From the NCBI GenBank assembly GCA_002327445.1, contig DCWA01000035.1:1-64000 (forward strand): a stretch of 64,000 nucleotides of DNA. Direction: 5' to 3'. A program made the translations under genes and the position numbers. The notes beneath the pieces are model-generated. The model did no database searches, was not told the DNA's origin, and saw only the letters and a list, made by a program, of their open reading frames with translations. The stretch is from Desulfobacteraceae bacterium UBA2174. GTDB taxonomy: Bacteria; Desulfobacterota; Desulfobacteria; Desulfobacterales; UBA2174. This document shows, piece by piece, positions 27,354-36,573 of the stretch (positions are counted from its first letter, which is position 1; the number at the start of each line of letters is the position of its first letter).

Positions 27354-29348
27354 ATGACCGCATCAAAAACTTTCCCAAGCGGTTCCTCGGAGCCGCCCCA
27401 GGCGACCTTGGACGCCTACCGCCGGCAGCTCAACGACGCCCAGTGGGAAGCGGTGATCCATGACGGCGGACCGCTGCTGGTCATCGCCGGCGCCGGCACC
27501 GGCAAGACGCGGACCCTGACCTACCGCGTCGCGCGCCTGGTGCTCGAAGGGGTTGAACCGCGGGCCATCCTGCTGCTCACCTTCACCCGCAAGGCGTCCC
27601 GGGAGATGCTGCGCCGGGCATCGGCCCTGCTGGATGAACGCTGCGCCGCCGTTTCGGGAGGAACGTTTCACGCCTTCGCCCACAGCATGCTGCGGCGCTA
27701 TGGGGGGCGCATGGGCTTCGACCGCCCCTTCACCATCATCGACCGCGCCGACGCCGAAAGCCTGGTGGGCCAGATCCGCAAGGAGACCAATGCGCCCGTG
27801 CGGGCCTTTCCGTCCAAACGCACCCTCGCGGACATCTTCAGCCAGGCTGTCAACAAGGGCCTGACCATCGAGGACATCGTGACCGATGCCTACGGCCATC
27901 TGGCACCCTTCCTCGACGCCATCGCCGATATCGCCCGCCGCTACCGGGAGCGCAAGAAGCTGCACCGCTTCCTGGACTATGACGATCTTCTGCTGGAACT
28001 GCGGAACCTGCTGCAAGACGACCCAGACCTGTGCCGCCGCATCGCCGAAAGCTACCGCCACGTGATGGTGGACGAATACCAGGACACCAACCGTATCCAG
28101 GCCGAGATTCTCTACCTGCTGGCCCACCGCCACCGCAACCTGATGGTCGTCGGCGACGACAGCCAGAGCATCTATTCCTTTCGCGGCGCCAATTTTCGCA
28201 ACATCATGTCCTTTCCGGAGGTCTTCGCCGGCACCCGTGTGATTCGCCTGGAAGAGAACTACCGCAGCGTCCAGCCCGTGTTGAGCCTCACCAACGCCCT
28301 GATCGCCCAGGCCCGGGAAAAGTACCCCAAACATCTCTTCACCCGGCGACCGGACGGCGTGCGCCCGCGCCTTGTGCGCACGGCCAGCGAAAACGCCCAG
28401 TCGCGCTGGATCATCGACGAAATCCGCTCCCTCCTCCGCCAAGGCGTGGAGCTGGAGGAGATCGCCGTGCTGTTTCGCGCCGGCTACCACGCTTTCGACC
28501 TGGAGATCGAGCTGGCCCGCGAGGGGATCGATTTCGTCAAGGTCGGCGGCTTCAAGTTCATGGAGTCCGCCCACATCAAGGACCTGCTGGCGCATCTGCG
28601 GGTGCTGGCCAACCCGGACGACCGGCTCTGCTGGCACCGCATCCTGCAACTGCTCGACAAGGTGGGGCCCAAGACGGCCCAGTCGATCTGCGACGCCATC
28701 ATCGATACCCGGGCCGGCGCCGCCGGCCTGCTCGACGCCCCCTTCTCCCCGCGCGTCACGGCGGTGCTGGAACCGCTCAGAACGCTCTTCCGCCGCCTGA
28801 CCACGGACGGCCTCGGCGTGGCGCAGATGGGCGAGGCGGTCCTGGCCTATTACCTGCCCCTGCTCAAGAACCTGCACGAGGATCACCCCCGGCGGGCCAG
28901 GGACCTGGAACAGCTCCTGGAAATCATGGCGCGCTACGAGCGCCTGGAAATCTTCCTGGCCGACATGGCTCTGGAACCGCCGGACCAACTGGCGGAAAAC
29001 GGCCTGCACCTGCCCCGGGGCGACGAACGCCGCCTGGTGCTGTCCACCGTCCATTCCGCCAAGGGGCTCGAGTGGCACACGGTTTTCGTCATCTGGGCCA
29101 TGGACGGCCGTTTCCCGTCCCTGCGCGCCATCGACAAACCCGATGACCTCGACGAAGAACGGCGCCTGATGTACGTGGCCGCCACCCGGGCCCGGGAAAA
29201 CCTCATCTTCACCTGCCCGATGCAGGCCTATGATCGGGCGGCGGAGATGGTCCTGGACCGCCCCTCGCGCTTTCTGGAAGACATCGACGCCGATCTGATC
29301 GAATCCATCGACGAGGCCCCGGACACCGCCTGGCGCATCGACTGGTAG
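27354..29348 (+). CDS. UvrD/Rep-family superfamily 1 ATP-dependent DNA helicase
   Basis: 664-residue 3'-5' SF1A helicase. Motif Ia/Walker A is AGAGTGKTRTLTYR near residue 48, Walker B with DEYQDTNRIQAE, motif III GDDSQSIYSFRGA, motif V STVHSAKGLEW and motif VI VAATRARENLIF are all present. The length is closer to Rep/PcrA than to RecB. The start at ATG 27354 is preferred because the sequence before it is not conserved-looking, but the ribosome-binding site is weak. Likely role in replication restart or repair. Confidence 0.92.
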   Translation: MTASKTFPSGSSEPPQATLDAYRRQLNDAQWEAVIHDGGPLLVIAGAGTGKTRTLTYRVARLVLEGVEPRAILLLTFTRKASREMLRRASALLDERCAAVSGGTFHAFAHSMLRRYGGRMGFDRPFTIIDRADAESLVGQIRKETNAPVRAFPSKRTLADIFSQAVNKGLTIEDIVTDAYGHLAPFLDAIADIARRYRERKKLHRFLDYDDLLLELRNLLQDDPDLCRRIAESYRHVMVDEYQDTNRIQAEILYLLAHRHRNLMVVGDDSQSIYSFRGANFRNIMSFPEVFAGTRVIRLEENYRSVQPVLSLTNALIAQAREKYPKHLFTRRPDGVRPRLVRTASENAQSRWIIDEIRSLLRQGVELEEIAVLFRAGYHAFDLEIELAREGIDFVKVGGFKFMESAHIKDLLAHLRVLANPDDRLCWHRILQLLDKVGPKTAQSICDAIIDTRAGAAGLLDAPFSPRVTAVLEPLRTLFRRLTTDGLGVAQMGEAVLAYYLPLLKNLHEDHPRRARDLEQLLEIMARYERLEIFLADMALEPPDQLAENGLHLPRGDERRLVLSTVHSAKGLEWHTVFVIWAMDGRFPSLRAIDKPDDLDEERRLMYVAATRARENLIFTCPMQAYDRAAEMVLDRPSRFLEDIDADLIESIDEAPDTAWRIDW

Positions 29349-29517
29349 CGGCGGGAAAAAGCCTCGGAAAGGTTGATGGGCCGGCGTCGAATATTTGCGT
29401 TGCCCCTCCGGGGGTAACGTGGTATCCCCCTCCCGCGAAAGCGACCGGCGGACCGGGGGACAGTCACGGCGCCGCCGGTTCGGCGAAAACCACCCGCGGA
29501 CACTTCAGTTGTCGCTC

Positions 29518-30756
29518 ATGGCCACCGAATCCGTCATCCTGGTTCTCGGTTATCTATTCGGATTTTACATGTCCTGGAACATCGGGGCGAACGACGTGGC
29601 CAACTCCATGGCCTCGTCGGTCGGAGCCGGAGCCATCACCATTCGCCAGGCTCTCTTCATCGCCGGCATTCTCAACATCGTCGGCGCGGTGTTCATCGGC
29701 GGACATGTCACCGAAACCATCCGCAAGGGGATCGTTTCTCCCGAACTGCTCAGCGACCCGCACCAGACGCTGCTCGGCGCCCTGGCCGCCCTCCTGGCCG
29801 CCGCCCTTTGGGTGAGCTTCGCCACCTGGAAATCGCTGCCGGTATCCACCACCCATGCCATCGTCGGCGCCATGATCGGCTTCGGCATCATGGCCGGAGG
29901 GTTCGGGAGCGTCAATTGGGGCAAACTCGGCGCGGTGGTGGGCAGTTGGATCGTCTCACCGCTCTTCAGCCTGGCGATCGCCTTCGCCACGTTCAAGCTC
30001 ATCATCCGCCTGGTGCTGTCGCGCGCCGCGGCCCTTGCCGCGGCGCTTCGTTTTTCACCGCTGTTCATCGGCGCGGCGATCTTCGTCGTGGTGCTCTCGT
30101 TTGTTTTCAAGACCCCCTTGGGCAAGAAGCTGGCCCTCGGGACCATTCCGGCCCTCTCCATCGCCATCGGCCTGGCGACGGCCTGCGGCATGGCGGGACG
30201 CCGGATGCTGAGCCGTCTGATGGGAGCGGATGCGGCAAGAAAGGGCGCCGAGGACGTCTTCCGCTACATCCAGGTGGGCACCTGCTGCTATGTGGCGCTG
30301 GCCCAGGGGGCCAACGACGTGGCCAACGCCATCGGCCCGTTGGCGGTGATCTATTTCCTGGTGCAGACCGGCAGCATCGCGGAAAAAGTACCGGTACCGG
30401 TTTTCCTCCTGCTCTTCGGCGGCGTCGGCATTGCCGCCGGCATCGCCATGGCCGGTCACCGGGTAATGGAAACCATCGGCCGCCGCATCACCACCCTGAC
30501 CAACACCCGCGGGTTTTCAGTGGAATTCGCGGCGGCCACCACGGTTCTGGTCGCTTCCAAGATGGGGTTGCCCGTGTCCACCACCCACGCGGCCGTCGGG
30601 GGGGTGATGGGCGTTGGATTGGCCAGGGGCCTGGAGGCCCTGGATTTTGGTGTGATTACAAAGATCGTGATATATTGGGTTTTGACGGTACCGGCAGCTG
30701 CCTTCACCAGCATGGCGATTTACCAGATGCTGATACTGGTGGTGCCGTCCGTTTGA
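29518..30756 (+). CDS. pit: Low-affinity inorganic phosphate transporter (Pit/PHO4 family)
   Basis: 412-residue membrane protein with the two inverted-repeat PHO4 signatures GANDVANSMASSVG (N-terminal) and GANDVANAIGPLAVI (C-terminal half), each in a membrane segment. It imports metal-phosphate driven by proton or sodium gradient. The ATG at 29518 starts just before the first span; an upstream frame lacks conserved features. It is followed 62 bp later by its usual partner, a DUF47/PhoU-like protein. Confidence 0.92.
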   Translation: MATESVILVLGYLFGFYMSWNIGANDVANSMASSVGAGAITIRQALFIAGILNIVGAVFIGGHVTETIRKGIVSPELLSDPHQTLLGALAALLAAALWVSFATWKSLPVSTTHAIVGAMIGFGIMAGGFGSVNWGKLGAVVGSWIVSPLFSLAIAFATFKLIIRLVLSRAAALAAALRFSPLFIGAAIFVVVLSFVFKTPLGKKLALGTIPALSIAIGLATACGMAGRRMLSRLMGADAARKGAEDVFRYIQVGTCCYVALAQGANDVANAIGPLAVIYFLVQTGSIAEKVPVPVFLLLFGGVGIAAGIAMAGHRVMETIGRRITTLTNTRGFSVEFAAATTVLVASKMGLPVSTTHAAVGGVMGVGLARGLEALDFGVITKIVIYWVLTVPAAAFTSMAIYQMLILVVPSV

Positions 30757-30818
30757 GGCTTCGATCTACAGATCCGCATACAATCTTTTTCAAAGCCGAG
30801 CCGGTAAAGGGCCCGACC

Positions 30819-31487
30819 ATGCGCATGCCTTTCGTGACGATGTTCCTTGCTTCTCCCTTTGACGGGCTGGAGGAGCACGCCAAAAAAGTCAAGCAGTGCA
30901 CCGGCGCTTTTCAGGACGCTTTCGCCTGCCACCTGTCGACCAAGTGCGTCAACTTCGAGGAGCATCGCCGCTACGTCCGCCACCTGGAAAACGAGGCCGA
31001 TGCCATCAAGCGGCGCATCCGGGGGCATCTGCCCAAGGGCACCCTGCTGCCGGTGGACAAGTTCGAGCTGTTTCGCTACCTGCGGCAGCAGGACAAGGTC
31101 ATCGATGCGGTTCAGCATTCCCTGGACTGGCTTTCGTACCGCGACGATCCCGGCATCCCCCCTTCCTTGCAGCCGGATTTTCTGCGCCTGGTACAGGCCG
31201 TGGTGCGCACGATCAACGAACTGGATCACATCGTCATCGGTGCCCGCGAATACTTCAGGGGGTTCCAGGAACAAAAACGCATCGAGGTCAAGCGGATCAT
31301 CCATCAGGTTCGCCTGATGGAGCATGAGGCGGATCTGGTGGAGGATGCGATCAAACGCCGGATATTCAACATGGATCTGGATCCGGTGACCGTCTACCAC
31401 ATGACCCGGCTGGCGGAAATCATCGGATACATCGCCGATCATGCCGAAAACGCCGGGGACATGATGCGGGCCATGATCGCCAGGTAG
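30819..31487 (+). CDS. DUF47/TIGR00153 family Pit accessory protein
   Basis: 222-residue all-helical, PhoU-like protein. The start MRMPFVTMFLASPFDGLEEHAKKVKQC and the recurring E-x3-D helices (ENEADAIKR, EHEADLVEDAIKR) identify the family, members of which are encoded beside Pit transporters and thought to modulate them. The ATG at 30819 lies downstream of AAAGGG. The pair forms a two-gene operon. Confidence 0.9.
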   Translation: MRMPFVTMFLASPFDGLEEHAKKVKQCTGAFQDAFACHLSTKCVNFEEHRRYVRHLENEADAIKRRIRGHLPKGTLLPVDKFELFRYLRQQDKVIDAVQHSLDWLSYRDDPGIPPSLQPDFLRLVQAVVRTINELDHIVIGAREYFRGFQEQKRIEVKRIIHQVRLMEHEADLVEDAIKRRIFNMDLDPVTVYHMTRLAEIIGYIADHAENAGDMMRAMIAR

Positions 31488-31538
31488 GCGACGGCGAGTT
31501 TTTTCAGATTTTGGAGGAATTTTAGTCGAAGTTTCGGG

Positions 31539-31587
31539 GGTCGGAGGTCGGAGGGCAGAGATCAGATGTCGTAGGTCGGAGGTCGGG
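31539..31587. repeat. Degenerate heptamer array GGTCGGA (7 units)
   Basis: Seven consecutive units: GGTCGGA, GGTCGGA, GGGCAGA, GATCAGA, TGTCGTA, GGTCGGA, GGTCGGG. It lies about 50 bp after the DUF47 gene at the start of a 654-bp gap. Confidence 0.75.
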
Positions 31588-31680
31588 GGGCATGGAGCAA
31601 CCCGAGGCGCGTCGCGTCAATCCCCTGTCATCCCGAAAAACTCCCCCAAGTCACCCCGATGAAAACCTTATCTCTCTGTC

Positions 31681-32017
31681 ATCCCGAGGAATACCGTGCC
31701 CCCCCTGTCATCCCGAGGAGCTTGCGACGAGGGATCCCCCCGAATCTGCCCCCACTTGACGCCTTATTCCCGACTGCAGATCCCTCTCTGACGCTCGGAA
31801 TGACAATGCGAAGAAAGCGTCATCCCGAGGAGTGCATGCCCCCCTTTCATCCCGAAAAATACCCTTTGTCAGCCCGAGGAATACCCTTTGTCATCCCGAG
31901 GAATACCGTGCCCCCCTGTCATCCCGAGGAGCAACGCGACGAGGGATCCCCCCGAATCTGCCCCCACTTGCCGCCTTATTCCCGACTGCAGATTCCTCTC
32001 TGACGCTCGGAATGACA
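31681..32017. repeat. Dispersed repeat with a 125-bp direct duplication
   Basis: Segments 31681-31805 and 31893-32017 are near-identical 125-bp direct repeats. Each holds TGTCATCCCGAGGAG near one end and CTCGGAATGACA at the other, forming an imperfect terminal inverted repeat, with CGACGAGGGATC and CGACTGCAGAT between. Between the copies are shorter tandem pieces (CATCCCGAGGAATACC). Frames through this region encode only repeat translations. The repeat fills most of the gap between the DUF47 and zinc-ribbon genes. Confidence 0.9.
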
Positions 32018-32087
32018 GCGGCAAGAGGTTGGCATCCGGCGGCGTCGCCGCACTGTTCGTGCTTGCTTACCTCAACTTTCAATATAC

Positions 32088-32115
32088 GAGCAACGCGACG
32101 AGGGATCTCCTCGAT
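32088..32115. repeat. Partial copy of the dispersed repeat
   Basis: GAGCAACGCGACGAGGGATC recurs here without the rest of the element, 27 bp before the end of the zinc-ribbon gene. Confidence 0.6.
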
Positions 32116-32141
32116 CCAGCCAGACCCCACGGCCGCAAGCG

Positions 32142-32378
32142 TCAACCGCCGAAGGCCCAGATCAGGTACCCCACCAGAGCCGCCACCGCTCCCAAGGCCA
32201 CCACATACGAGCCGATGTTCACCGGTTTTTTGGCCACCCCGTATGCGTCGGCTACCCCGATACGCCGCCGGCAGACGTCGCAGCGCACGGCATCCGATTT
32301 GACATGGCTGTTGCAGTAAGGGCATTTTTTGGTGGCGGAGGATTTCATTTTGCGCCCCTCGCCGACACTGTCTCCCAT
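32142..32378 (-). CDS. Small zinc-ribbon membrane protein
   Basis: 78-residue protein with an N-terminal zinc ribbon (CPYC ... CDVC around residues 19-36) and one C-terminal span (VVALGAVAALVGYLIWAF). The start at 32378 is supported by GGGAGGCGCGTC upstream. It lies 26 bp after ppiD in the same direction and is probably co-transcribed. Function unknown; proteins of this build are common and uncharacterised. Confidence 0.75.
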   Translation of the reverse strand: MGDSVGEGRKMKSSATKKCPYCNSHVKSDAVRCDVCRRRIGVADAYGVAKKPVNIGSYVVALGAVAALVGYLIWAFGG

Positions 32379-32404
32379 GACGCGCCTCCCTGCTCCGCAT
32401 CCGA

Positions 32405-34303
32405 TTACGGCTCCAACACCTCCGAGTGGATCTCGATTTCACTGCGGCTCCGCAGCTGGGCCAGCAGCGCCTCGAAGGCCTCGCCTTGCTGCTGTTGGCG
32501 CAATTGATTGACAATACGATCTTTTTGTCCATCGAAACCAGCTGCATCGGGGGCTTGACGCTCGGCCAGCCGAACCACGTACCAGGCATTGTTCACGTTA
32601 AAGACTTGTTCCGGCCAGGGAGAGGCTTCGCTGAGCTTAAAGACCGCCTCGCTCAACTGGAGCGAAGCACCGATGGGCGTGATCGGCTCCTGTCGCCCGA
32701 AGAGTCCGGACTTTTCCACCTGCAAGCCGCGGGTCTTCGCCAGGGCATCCAGCGCCTCGCCTTCCCGGGCAGCCTTGAGGATCCGTTCGGCCTCCTGGCG
32801 CGCCAGATCCGACTGCCTGGCTTCCAGGGCCTTGGCACGCACCGCGTCCAAAATTTCCGCCAGCTCCGGAATCCGGGCCGGCTTTTCTTCGACGGCCTCG
32901 ATGAGATAGTAGCCGTCGCTCATCTCCTGGACATCGCTGACTTGGCCGATATCCAGGCTGAAAGCCGCGGCAGCGAATTTCTGGCGATCCTTGATGGCCG
33001 CCTCGGCCGGTCCTGCGCTCCGGGTGAAGGCCCCGGTCTCGGCCAGAGTGAGCTGGCTCCCCTTGGCCACCGCTTCCAGCCCTTCGTCGTACGCCGTCTC
33101 CCAGGCGCTGTCGGCTGCCTCGAAAGCAAGAATCCGCGCCTTGCGTGCAACGAGCTGAGAGCGAATCTCTTCCTTGACCGCCTCAAGCTCCCTTGTCACC
33201 TCCGGGATCACCTTGTCCACCTTGATCACGTGCCAGCCGAATTCGGTCTTCACCGGATCGCTGATCTCGCCTGCCTTCATCGAAAATGCCTTGTCGGCAA
33301 ACGGCTTGACCATCTGACCGCGGGTGAAACGGCCGAGATACCCGCCGTTGGCCGCGGTGGGGCCATCGGAATATTCCCGCGCCAACTGAACGAAATCCAC
33401 TCCCTCGCGAGCCTTTTTGGCCGCCTCGGCGGCCCGTTGGCGAGCGGCTTCCACCGCTTCGGCGGAATCGCCCTCGGCGGTGCGGATCAGCACATGGCGG
33501 GCCTCCACACTTTCCTCCTGGTGGAACGCATCCGGATTGCCCGCGTAAAACTCCGCCACTTCATCGTCGGAGACCACGACCTGATCCTGAAAGGCGGCCG
33601 GAAGGAAAACAAGGTAGCGTGCCCGGCGCATCGCCTCGATGCGGTAATCTTCCTTGTGCACCTCGTAGTAGGTTTTGACCTCTTCCTCGGAGACCGTGGC
33701 TTCCTTGAACTGCTGCGGATCGACGCGCACGAAGGAAACGGCGGCCTTGGCATTCGCGAAATCGTACCATTGCCGCGCTTCCACCTCGGCCACCTTGATC
33801 GGATTGGTCGCCAGCGCGCGCAGTTTGTCGATCAACATCGCCCGGCGCTGGTTGTGCTCGAAGTTTTCCGGAGACAGCCGATTGGCCGAGAGCACCCGCC
33901 GATAGCGGTCCGGGTCGAACCCCTTTTCATCCTGGAATGCCCCCACCTCGCTGATGGCCCGCGCCAGCTCTTCGTCGGTGACCGTGATCCCCAGCCGTTG
34001 GGCCTCGTTGAGCAGCAGTTGATCGTTGACCAGTTGATCGATGGCAAGCTGTTTGAGGTTCATGGCCTTGAGCATGTTCTCGTCCAGGTTGTCGCCGAAT
34101 CGCTGGCGCACCTCCTCCACCAGGCGCCCGTAGGTGTCCCGGTAGGCATCGTAGGCGATCACCTCGTCATCCACCTTGGCCACCGTGACCAGACGAGAGG
34201 CGTTATAACTGCCCACCCCCCAGAAGGCGAAGACAACGATAATGGCGCCCAGGATGAACTTGATCATCCAGGAACCGGCCTTCTTGCGCATCAGATCCAG
34301 CAT
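32405..34303 (-). CDS. ppiD: PpiD-like membrane-anchored peptidyl-prolyl isomerase/chaperone
   Basis: 632-residue protein with a single N-terminal membrane anchor (FILGAIIVVFAFWGVG, about 16-31), a SurA-type chaperone domain (residues about 40-200), and a parvulin domain at about 265-365 (HVLIRTAEGD ... TEFGWHVIKV). A second degenerate rotamase-like region follows. It faces the periplasm and assists folding of exported proteins. Start ATG 34303 follows GGGAGACGGGA. Confidence 0.92.
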   Translation of the reverse strand: MLDLMRKKAGSWMIKFILGAIIVVFAFWGVGSYNASRLVTVAKVDDEVIAYDAYRDTYGRLVEEVRQRFGDNLDENMLKAMNLKQLAIDQLVNDQLLLNEAQRLGITVTDEELARAISEVGAFQDEKGFDPDRYRRVLSANRLSPENFEHNQRRAMLIDKLRALATNPIKVAEVEARQWYDFANAKAAVSFVRVDPQQFKEATVSEEEVKTYYEVHKEDYRIEAMRRARYLVFLPAAFQDQVVVSDDEVAEFYAGNPDAFHQEESVEARHVLIRTAEGDSAEAVEAARQRAAEAAKKAREGVDFVQLAREYSDGPTAANGGYLGRFTRGQMVKPFADKAFSMKAGEISDPVKTEFGWHVIKVDKVIPEVTRELEAVKEEIRSQLVARKARILAFEAADSAWETAYDEGLEAVAKGSQLTLAETGAFTRSAGPAEAAIKDRQKFAAAAFSLDIGQVSDVQEMSDGYYLIEAVEEKPARIPELAEILDAVRAKALEARQSDLARQEAERILKAAREGEALDALAKTRGLQVEKSGLFGRQEPITPIGASLQLSEAVFKLSEASPWPEQVFNVNNAWYVVRLAERQAPDAAGFDGQKDRIVNQLRQQQQGEAFEALLAQLRSRSEIEIHSEVLEP

Positions 34304-34357
34304 TCCCGTCTCCCTTTTTCAGCCTTTTTCTGCCTGTCCGTCATTTCCAAGAAAACA

Positions 34358-34378
34358 GGTTTCAGGTGTCGGATTTCG
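34358..34378. repeat. Short heptamer array (3 units)
   Basis: GGTTTCA, GGTGTCG, GATTTCG in direct succession, upstream of ppiD. Too short to be convincing alone, but it fits the same unit family as the other arrays. Confidence 0.4.
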
Positions 34379-34432
34379 GGGCCTTTCAACCACCACCTGA
34401 CACCTGGCACACACCGCAGGCGGCTTGTTCAA

Positions 34433-34471
34433 AAGTATGCGATACTTATTGGGCCGTCCCCGGTTTGTCAA
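34433..34471 (-). promoter_or_regulatory. Candidate promoter with operator-like palindrome for ppiD
   Basis: On the minus strand TTGACA (34466-34471) is followed after 17 nt by TAAGTA (34443-34448), a fair -10. The perfect palindrome AAGTAT-N3-ATACTT (34433-34447) overlaps that -10, as an operator would. Confidence 0.45.
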
Positions 34472-34506
34472 TACTCGGCTGGGCGCCAACAGGCCGTTTT
34501 TTTCCG

Positions 34507-34535
34507 TTGACACCCCGCTGCGTGTTTGTTAGAAG
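34507..34535 (+). promoter_or_regulatory. Sigma-70-type promoter of tRNA-Ala
   Basis: A perfect TTGACA (34507-34512), 17-nt spacer and TAGAAG (34530-34535) place the start about 8 nt before the tRNA 5' end. Confidence 0.7.
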
Positions 34536-34550
34536 TCCGCTTTACTTCGT

Positions 34551-34626
34551 GGGGCTGTAGCTCAGCTGGGAGAGCACTTGACTGGCAGTCAAGGGGTCAG
34601 GGGTTCAAGTCCCCTCAGCTCCACCA
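34551..34626 (+). tRNA. tRNA-Ala (GGC)
   Basis: 76-nt cloverleaf with acceptor GGGGCTG/CAGCTCC including the G3:U70 pair that identifies alanine tRNAs, D-loop AGCTCAGCTGGGAGAGC, anticodon stem CTTGA/TCAAG with loop CTGGCAG (anticodon GGC), and T-arm with GGTTCAAGTCC. CCA is encoded. Confidence 0.97.
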
Positions 34627-34636
34627 CCGAAATCAG

Positions 34637-34676
34637 AGGGTTACGGATATCCCCCCGTAACCCTTTTATATTTTTT
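34637..34676 (+). terminator. Terminator after tRNA-Ala
   Basis: A 10-bp stem AGGGTTACGG/CCGTAACCCT followed by TTTATATTTTTT, starting 10 nt after the tRNA. Confidence 0.85.
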
Positions 34677-34798
34677 GTTCAAAGGAATTGCGCAGGATTG
34701 CAGGTGCCGGCTTCCGTTCTGGCGAGCCTCCGCTCGGCTGGCATTCTGCAAACAGGAATCCCGCAAAGGGGAAAACAACACCGGAAAAAGGAGGAATC

Positions 34799-35086
34799 AT
34801 GAAAAGGACGATTCTCATTCTAGGCTGCCTGCTGCTGGTCTTCACCTTCGGGTGCAGCAAGAAGGAGCCGGCTGAAGAAGCCAAAAAGGCGGTATCGAGC
34901 ACCCAGGAGAAAGCCGTCGAGGTGAAGGACAAGGCCGCCGCGGCGACCCAGGAAGCCGTATCGGCTGCCAAGGAAACCGCTGTCGAGGTGAAGGACAAGG
35001 CCGTCGAAACGACCCAGAAGGCAGTGTCAGCCGCCGAGGACGCCGCCGCCCAGGCGAAGGACCAGGCGGAGGAAGCCAAAAAGTAG
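34799..35086 (+). CDS. Small LEA-like repeat lipoprotein
   Basis: 95-residue protein. A signal sequence ends in a lipobox-like FTFGC (Cys 19-20 region). The mature part is a low-complexity amphipathic helix with imperfect 11-residue periodicity, for example KAVEVKDKAAA and TAVEVKDKAVE, rich in Ala, Lys, Glu, as in LEA or apolipoprotein-like stress proteins. The ATG at 34799 follows AAAGGAGG. Its own terminator lies 20 bp downstream. Likely anchored in the outer or inner membrane; a role in desiccation or envelope stress is a guess from composition. Confidence 0.8.
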   Translation: MKRTILILGCLLLVFTFGCSKKEPAEEAKKAVSSTQEKAVEVKDKAAAATQEAVSAAKETAVEVKDKAVETTQKAVSAAEDAAAQAKDQAEEAKK

Positions 35087-35106
35087 ATTTCCCGAATCAA
35101 TCGCAG

Positions 35107-35141
35107 AAAAAGGGGTTCCGGAGCTTCCGGAACCCCTTTTT
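35107..35141 (+). terminator. Terminator after the LEA-like lipoprotein gene
   Basis: Perfect 11-bp stem GGGGTTCCGGA/TCCGGAACCCC with a 3-nt loop, flanked by A5 and T5. Confidence 0.95.
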
Positions 35142-35253
35142 AATTTTATTTCAAATAGTTGAATCAGAATCTAACCTTGGCGCAGATCGCCGGAGATTGA
35201 ACTTCCATAAAAAAGATTGCCGTATCGGTCGATCATTGATAAGACCGGCCCCC

Positions 35254-36537
35254 ATGACTCCCGACCACCCCGAGGCAACAGAATCGCCATCCCCCGTTGC
35301 CTCCTCTCCAGAAACGTCCGCCCGACCGGACCGATATCGCGACTGGATGGTTCTGGCGGCCTGTTTTGGCCTCACCCTCACCATGGGAGAGACCTTTTGG
35401 AGCTTCGGGGTATTCTTCAAACCGCTTCAGCAGACTTTCGGCTGGAGCCGGGCCGCGGTATCCTCCATCTTCACGGCTTTCTTGTTCGGGTATGCCATAT
35501 CGGTGATCACGACCGGAAGACTCGTCGATCGCGGCAACCCGAAACCCGTTCTTCTCGGCAGCGCCCTGCTGATCGTCACCGGCCTGTGCGGCAGCAGCCT
35601 GAGCGCCGCCCCCAGCCACTTCCGGATCTCCCTGTTCATGGTGGGGCTGGGGTCGGGCGCCACCTGGTCCGTTCCCAACACGGTCGTCCAGCGGTGGTTC
35701 CACGGCAAAAGAGGCGCCGGAATGGCCCTGGGTCTGGTCACCTCCGGCGTAGGGCTCGGCGCGCTGATTTTCGCCCCGCTGATCAATTTCTTGATTCAAC
35801 ACTACGGATGGCGAACGACCTTTCTCATTCTGGCGATTCTCTTCGGCGCCATCGTCGGTTTGGCCACGCTCGTGCTCAAGGCGGCCCCCGAACCCGCCAC
35901 CGGTGGGCCCGCTCCCGCCATCAGCACCGGATCTCCCGCCGTTGGCTGGCGAATCCCGGCACAACCTCGCTGGTATGCTTCCTGGGCCTTTGCCGCCTTC
36001 ACCTTCGTGAGTGTGGTCGGCATCTTCACTTTCCAGATGCTTTCCACCCACCTGGTGGCCCATGCCACCGATCTGGGAATTTCACCCAGCGCGGCCGCCG
36101 CGGCGCTGGGTCTCATGGGGGGATTCTCCATTCCCGGACGGCTGCTGGCAGGCTTCCTGTCCGCCCGCTGGGGATGGTGCCGCCTGCTGTCGTTGGCCTA
36201 CTTCGGCACGGCGGCCGCCATGGCATGTCTCTGGTGGTTGAAGGACATCTGGATGCTCTATGTGTTTGCCCTCTCCTACGGAATTTTTCACGGAGCCCGG
36301 GTTTCGGCCCAGGTTGGCGCGATCCCTGAAATTTTCGGTCTGAATTCCTTGGGGGTCCTGATCGGCATCACCGCTGCCGCGGGCCAAATGATCGGCGCCC
36401 TGGCCCCCTATTCGGCCGGGGCGTTGTTCGACGCCACGGGCAGCTATTCCCTCGTCTTTATCTTGATCGTTCCCGTGCTGGCGCTAGCCGGAGTGGTGGC
36501 GAGCTGGCTGAAGCCGGCCGCCGCTGGCCCGGCCTGA
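35254..36537 (+). CDS. MFS transporter, oxalate/formate antiporter-like (OFA/MCT type)
   Basis: About 427 residues with 12 predicted spans. The opening WMVLAACFGLTLTMGETFWSFGVFFKPL with GWSRA and the loop GRLVDRGNPKPVLL are typical for the monocarboxylate/oxalate-formate branch of the major facilitator superfamily. The start is not well fixed: ATG at 35254 has no clear ribosome-binding site and an upstream ATG at 35197 is possible. Probably carries a small carboxylate. It stands alone after the lipoprotein terminator. Confidence 0.85.
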   Translation: MTPDHPEATESPSPVASSPETSARPDRYRDWMVLAACFGLTLTMGETFWSFGVFFKPLQQTFGWSRAAVSSIFTAFLFGYAISVITTGRLVDRGNPKPVLLGSALLIVTGLCGSSLSAAPSHFRISLFMVGLGSGATWSVPNTVVQRWFHGKRGAGMALGLVTSGVGLGALIFAPLINFLIQHYGWRTTFLILAILFGAIVGLATLVLKAAPEPATGGPAPAISTGSPAVGWRIPAQPRWYASWAFAAFTFVSVVGIFTFQMLSTHLVAHATDLGISPSAAAAALGLMGGFSIPGRLLAGFLSARWGWCRLLSLAYFGTAAAMACLWWLKDIWMLYVFALSYGIFHGARVSAQVGAIPEIFGLNSLGVLIGITAAAGQMIGALAPYSAGALFDATGSYSLVFILIVPVLALAGVVASWLKPAAAGPA

Positions 36538-36573
36538 CGTCCATATTCCGCCCCCATCCGGAATTGAAAACAA

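Noticed and set aside
31659..32319. Several overlapping small proteins in the repeat region
   Set aside because: They are translations of the dispersed repeat, with the same peptide words in different frames and no ribosome-binding sites.
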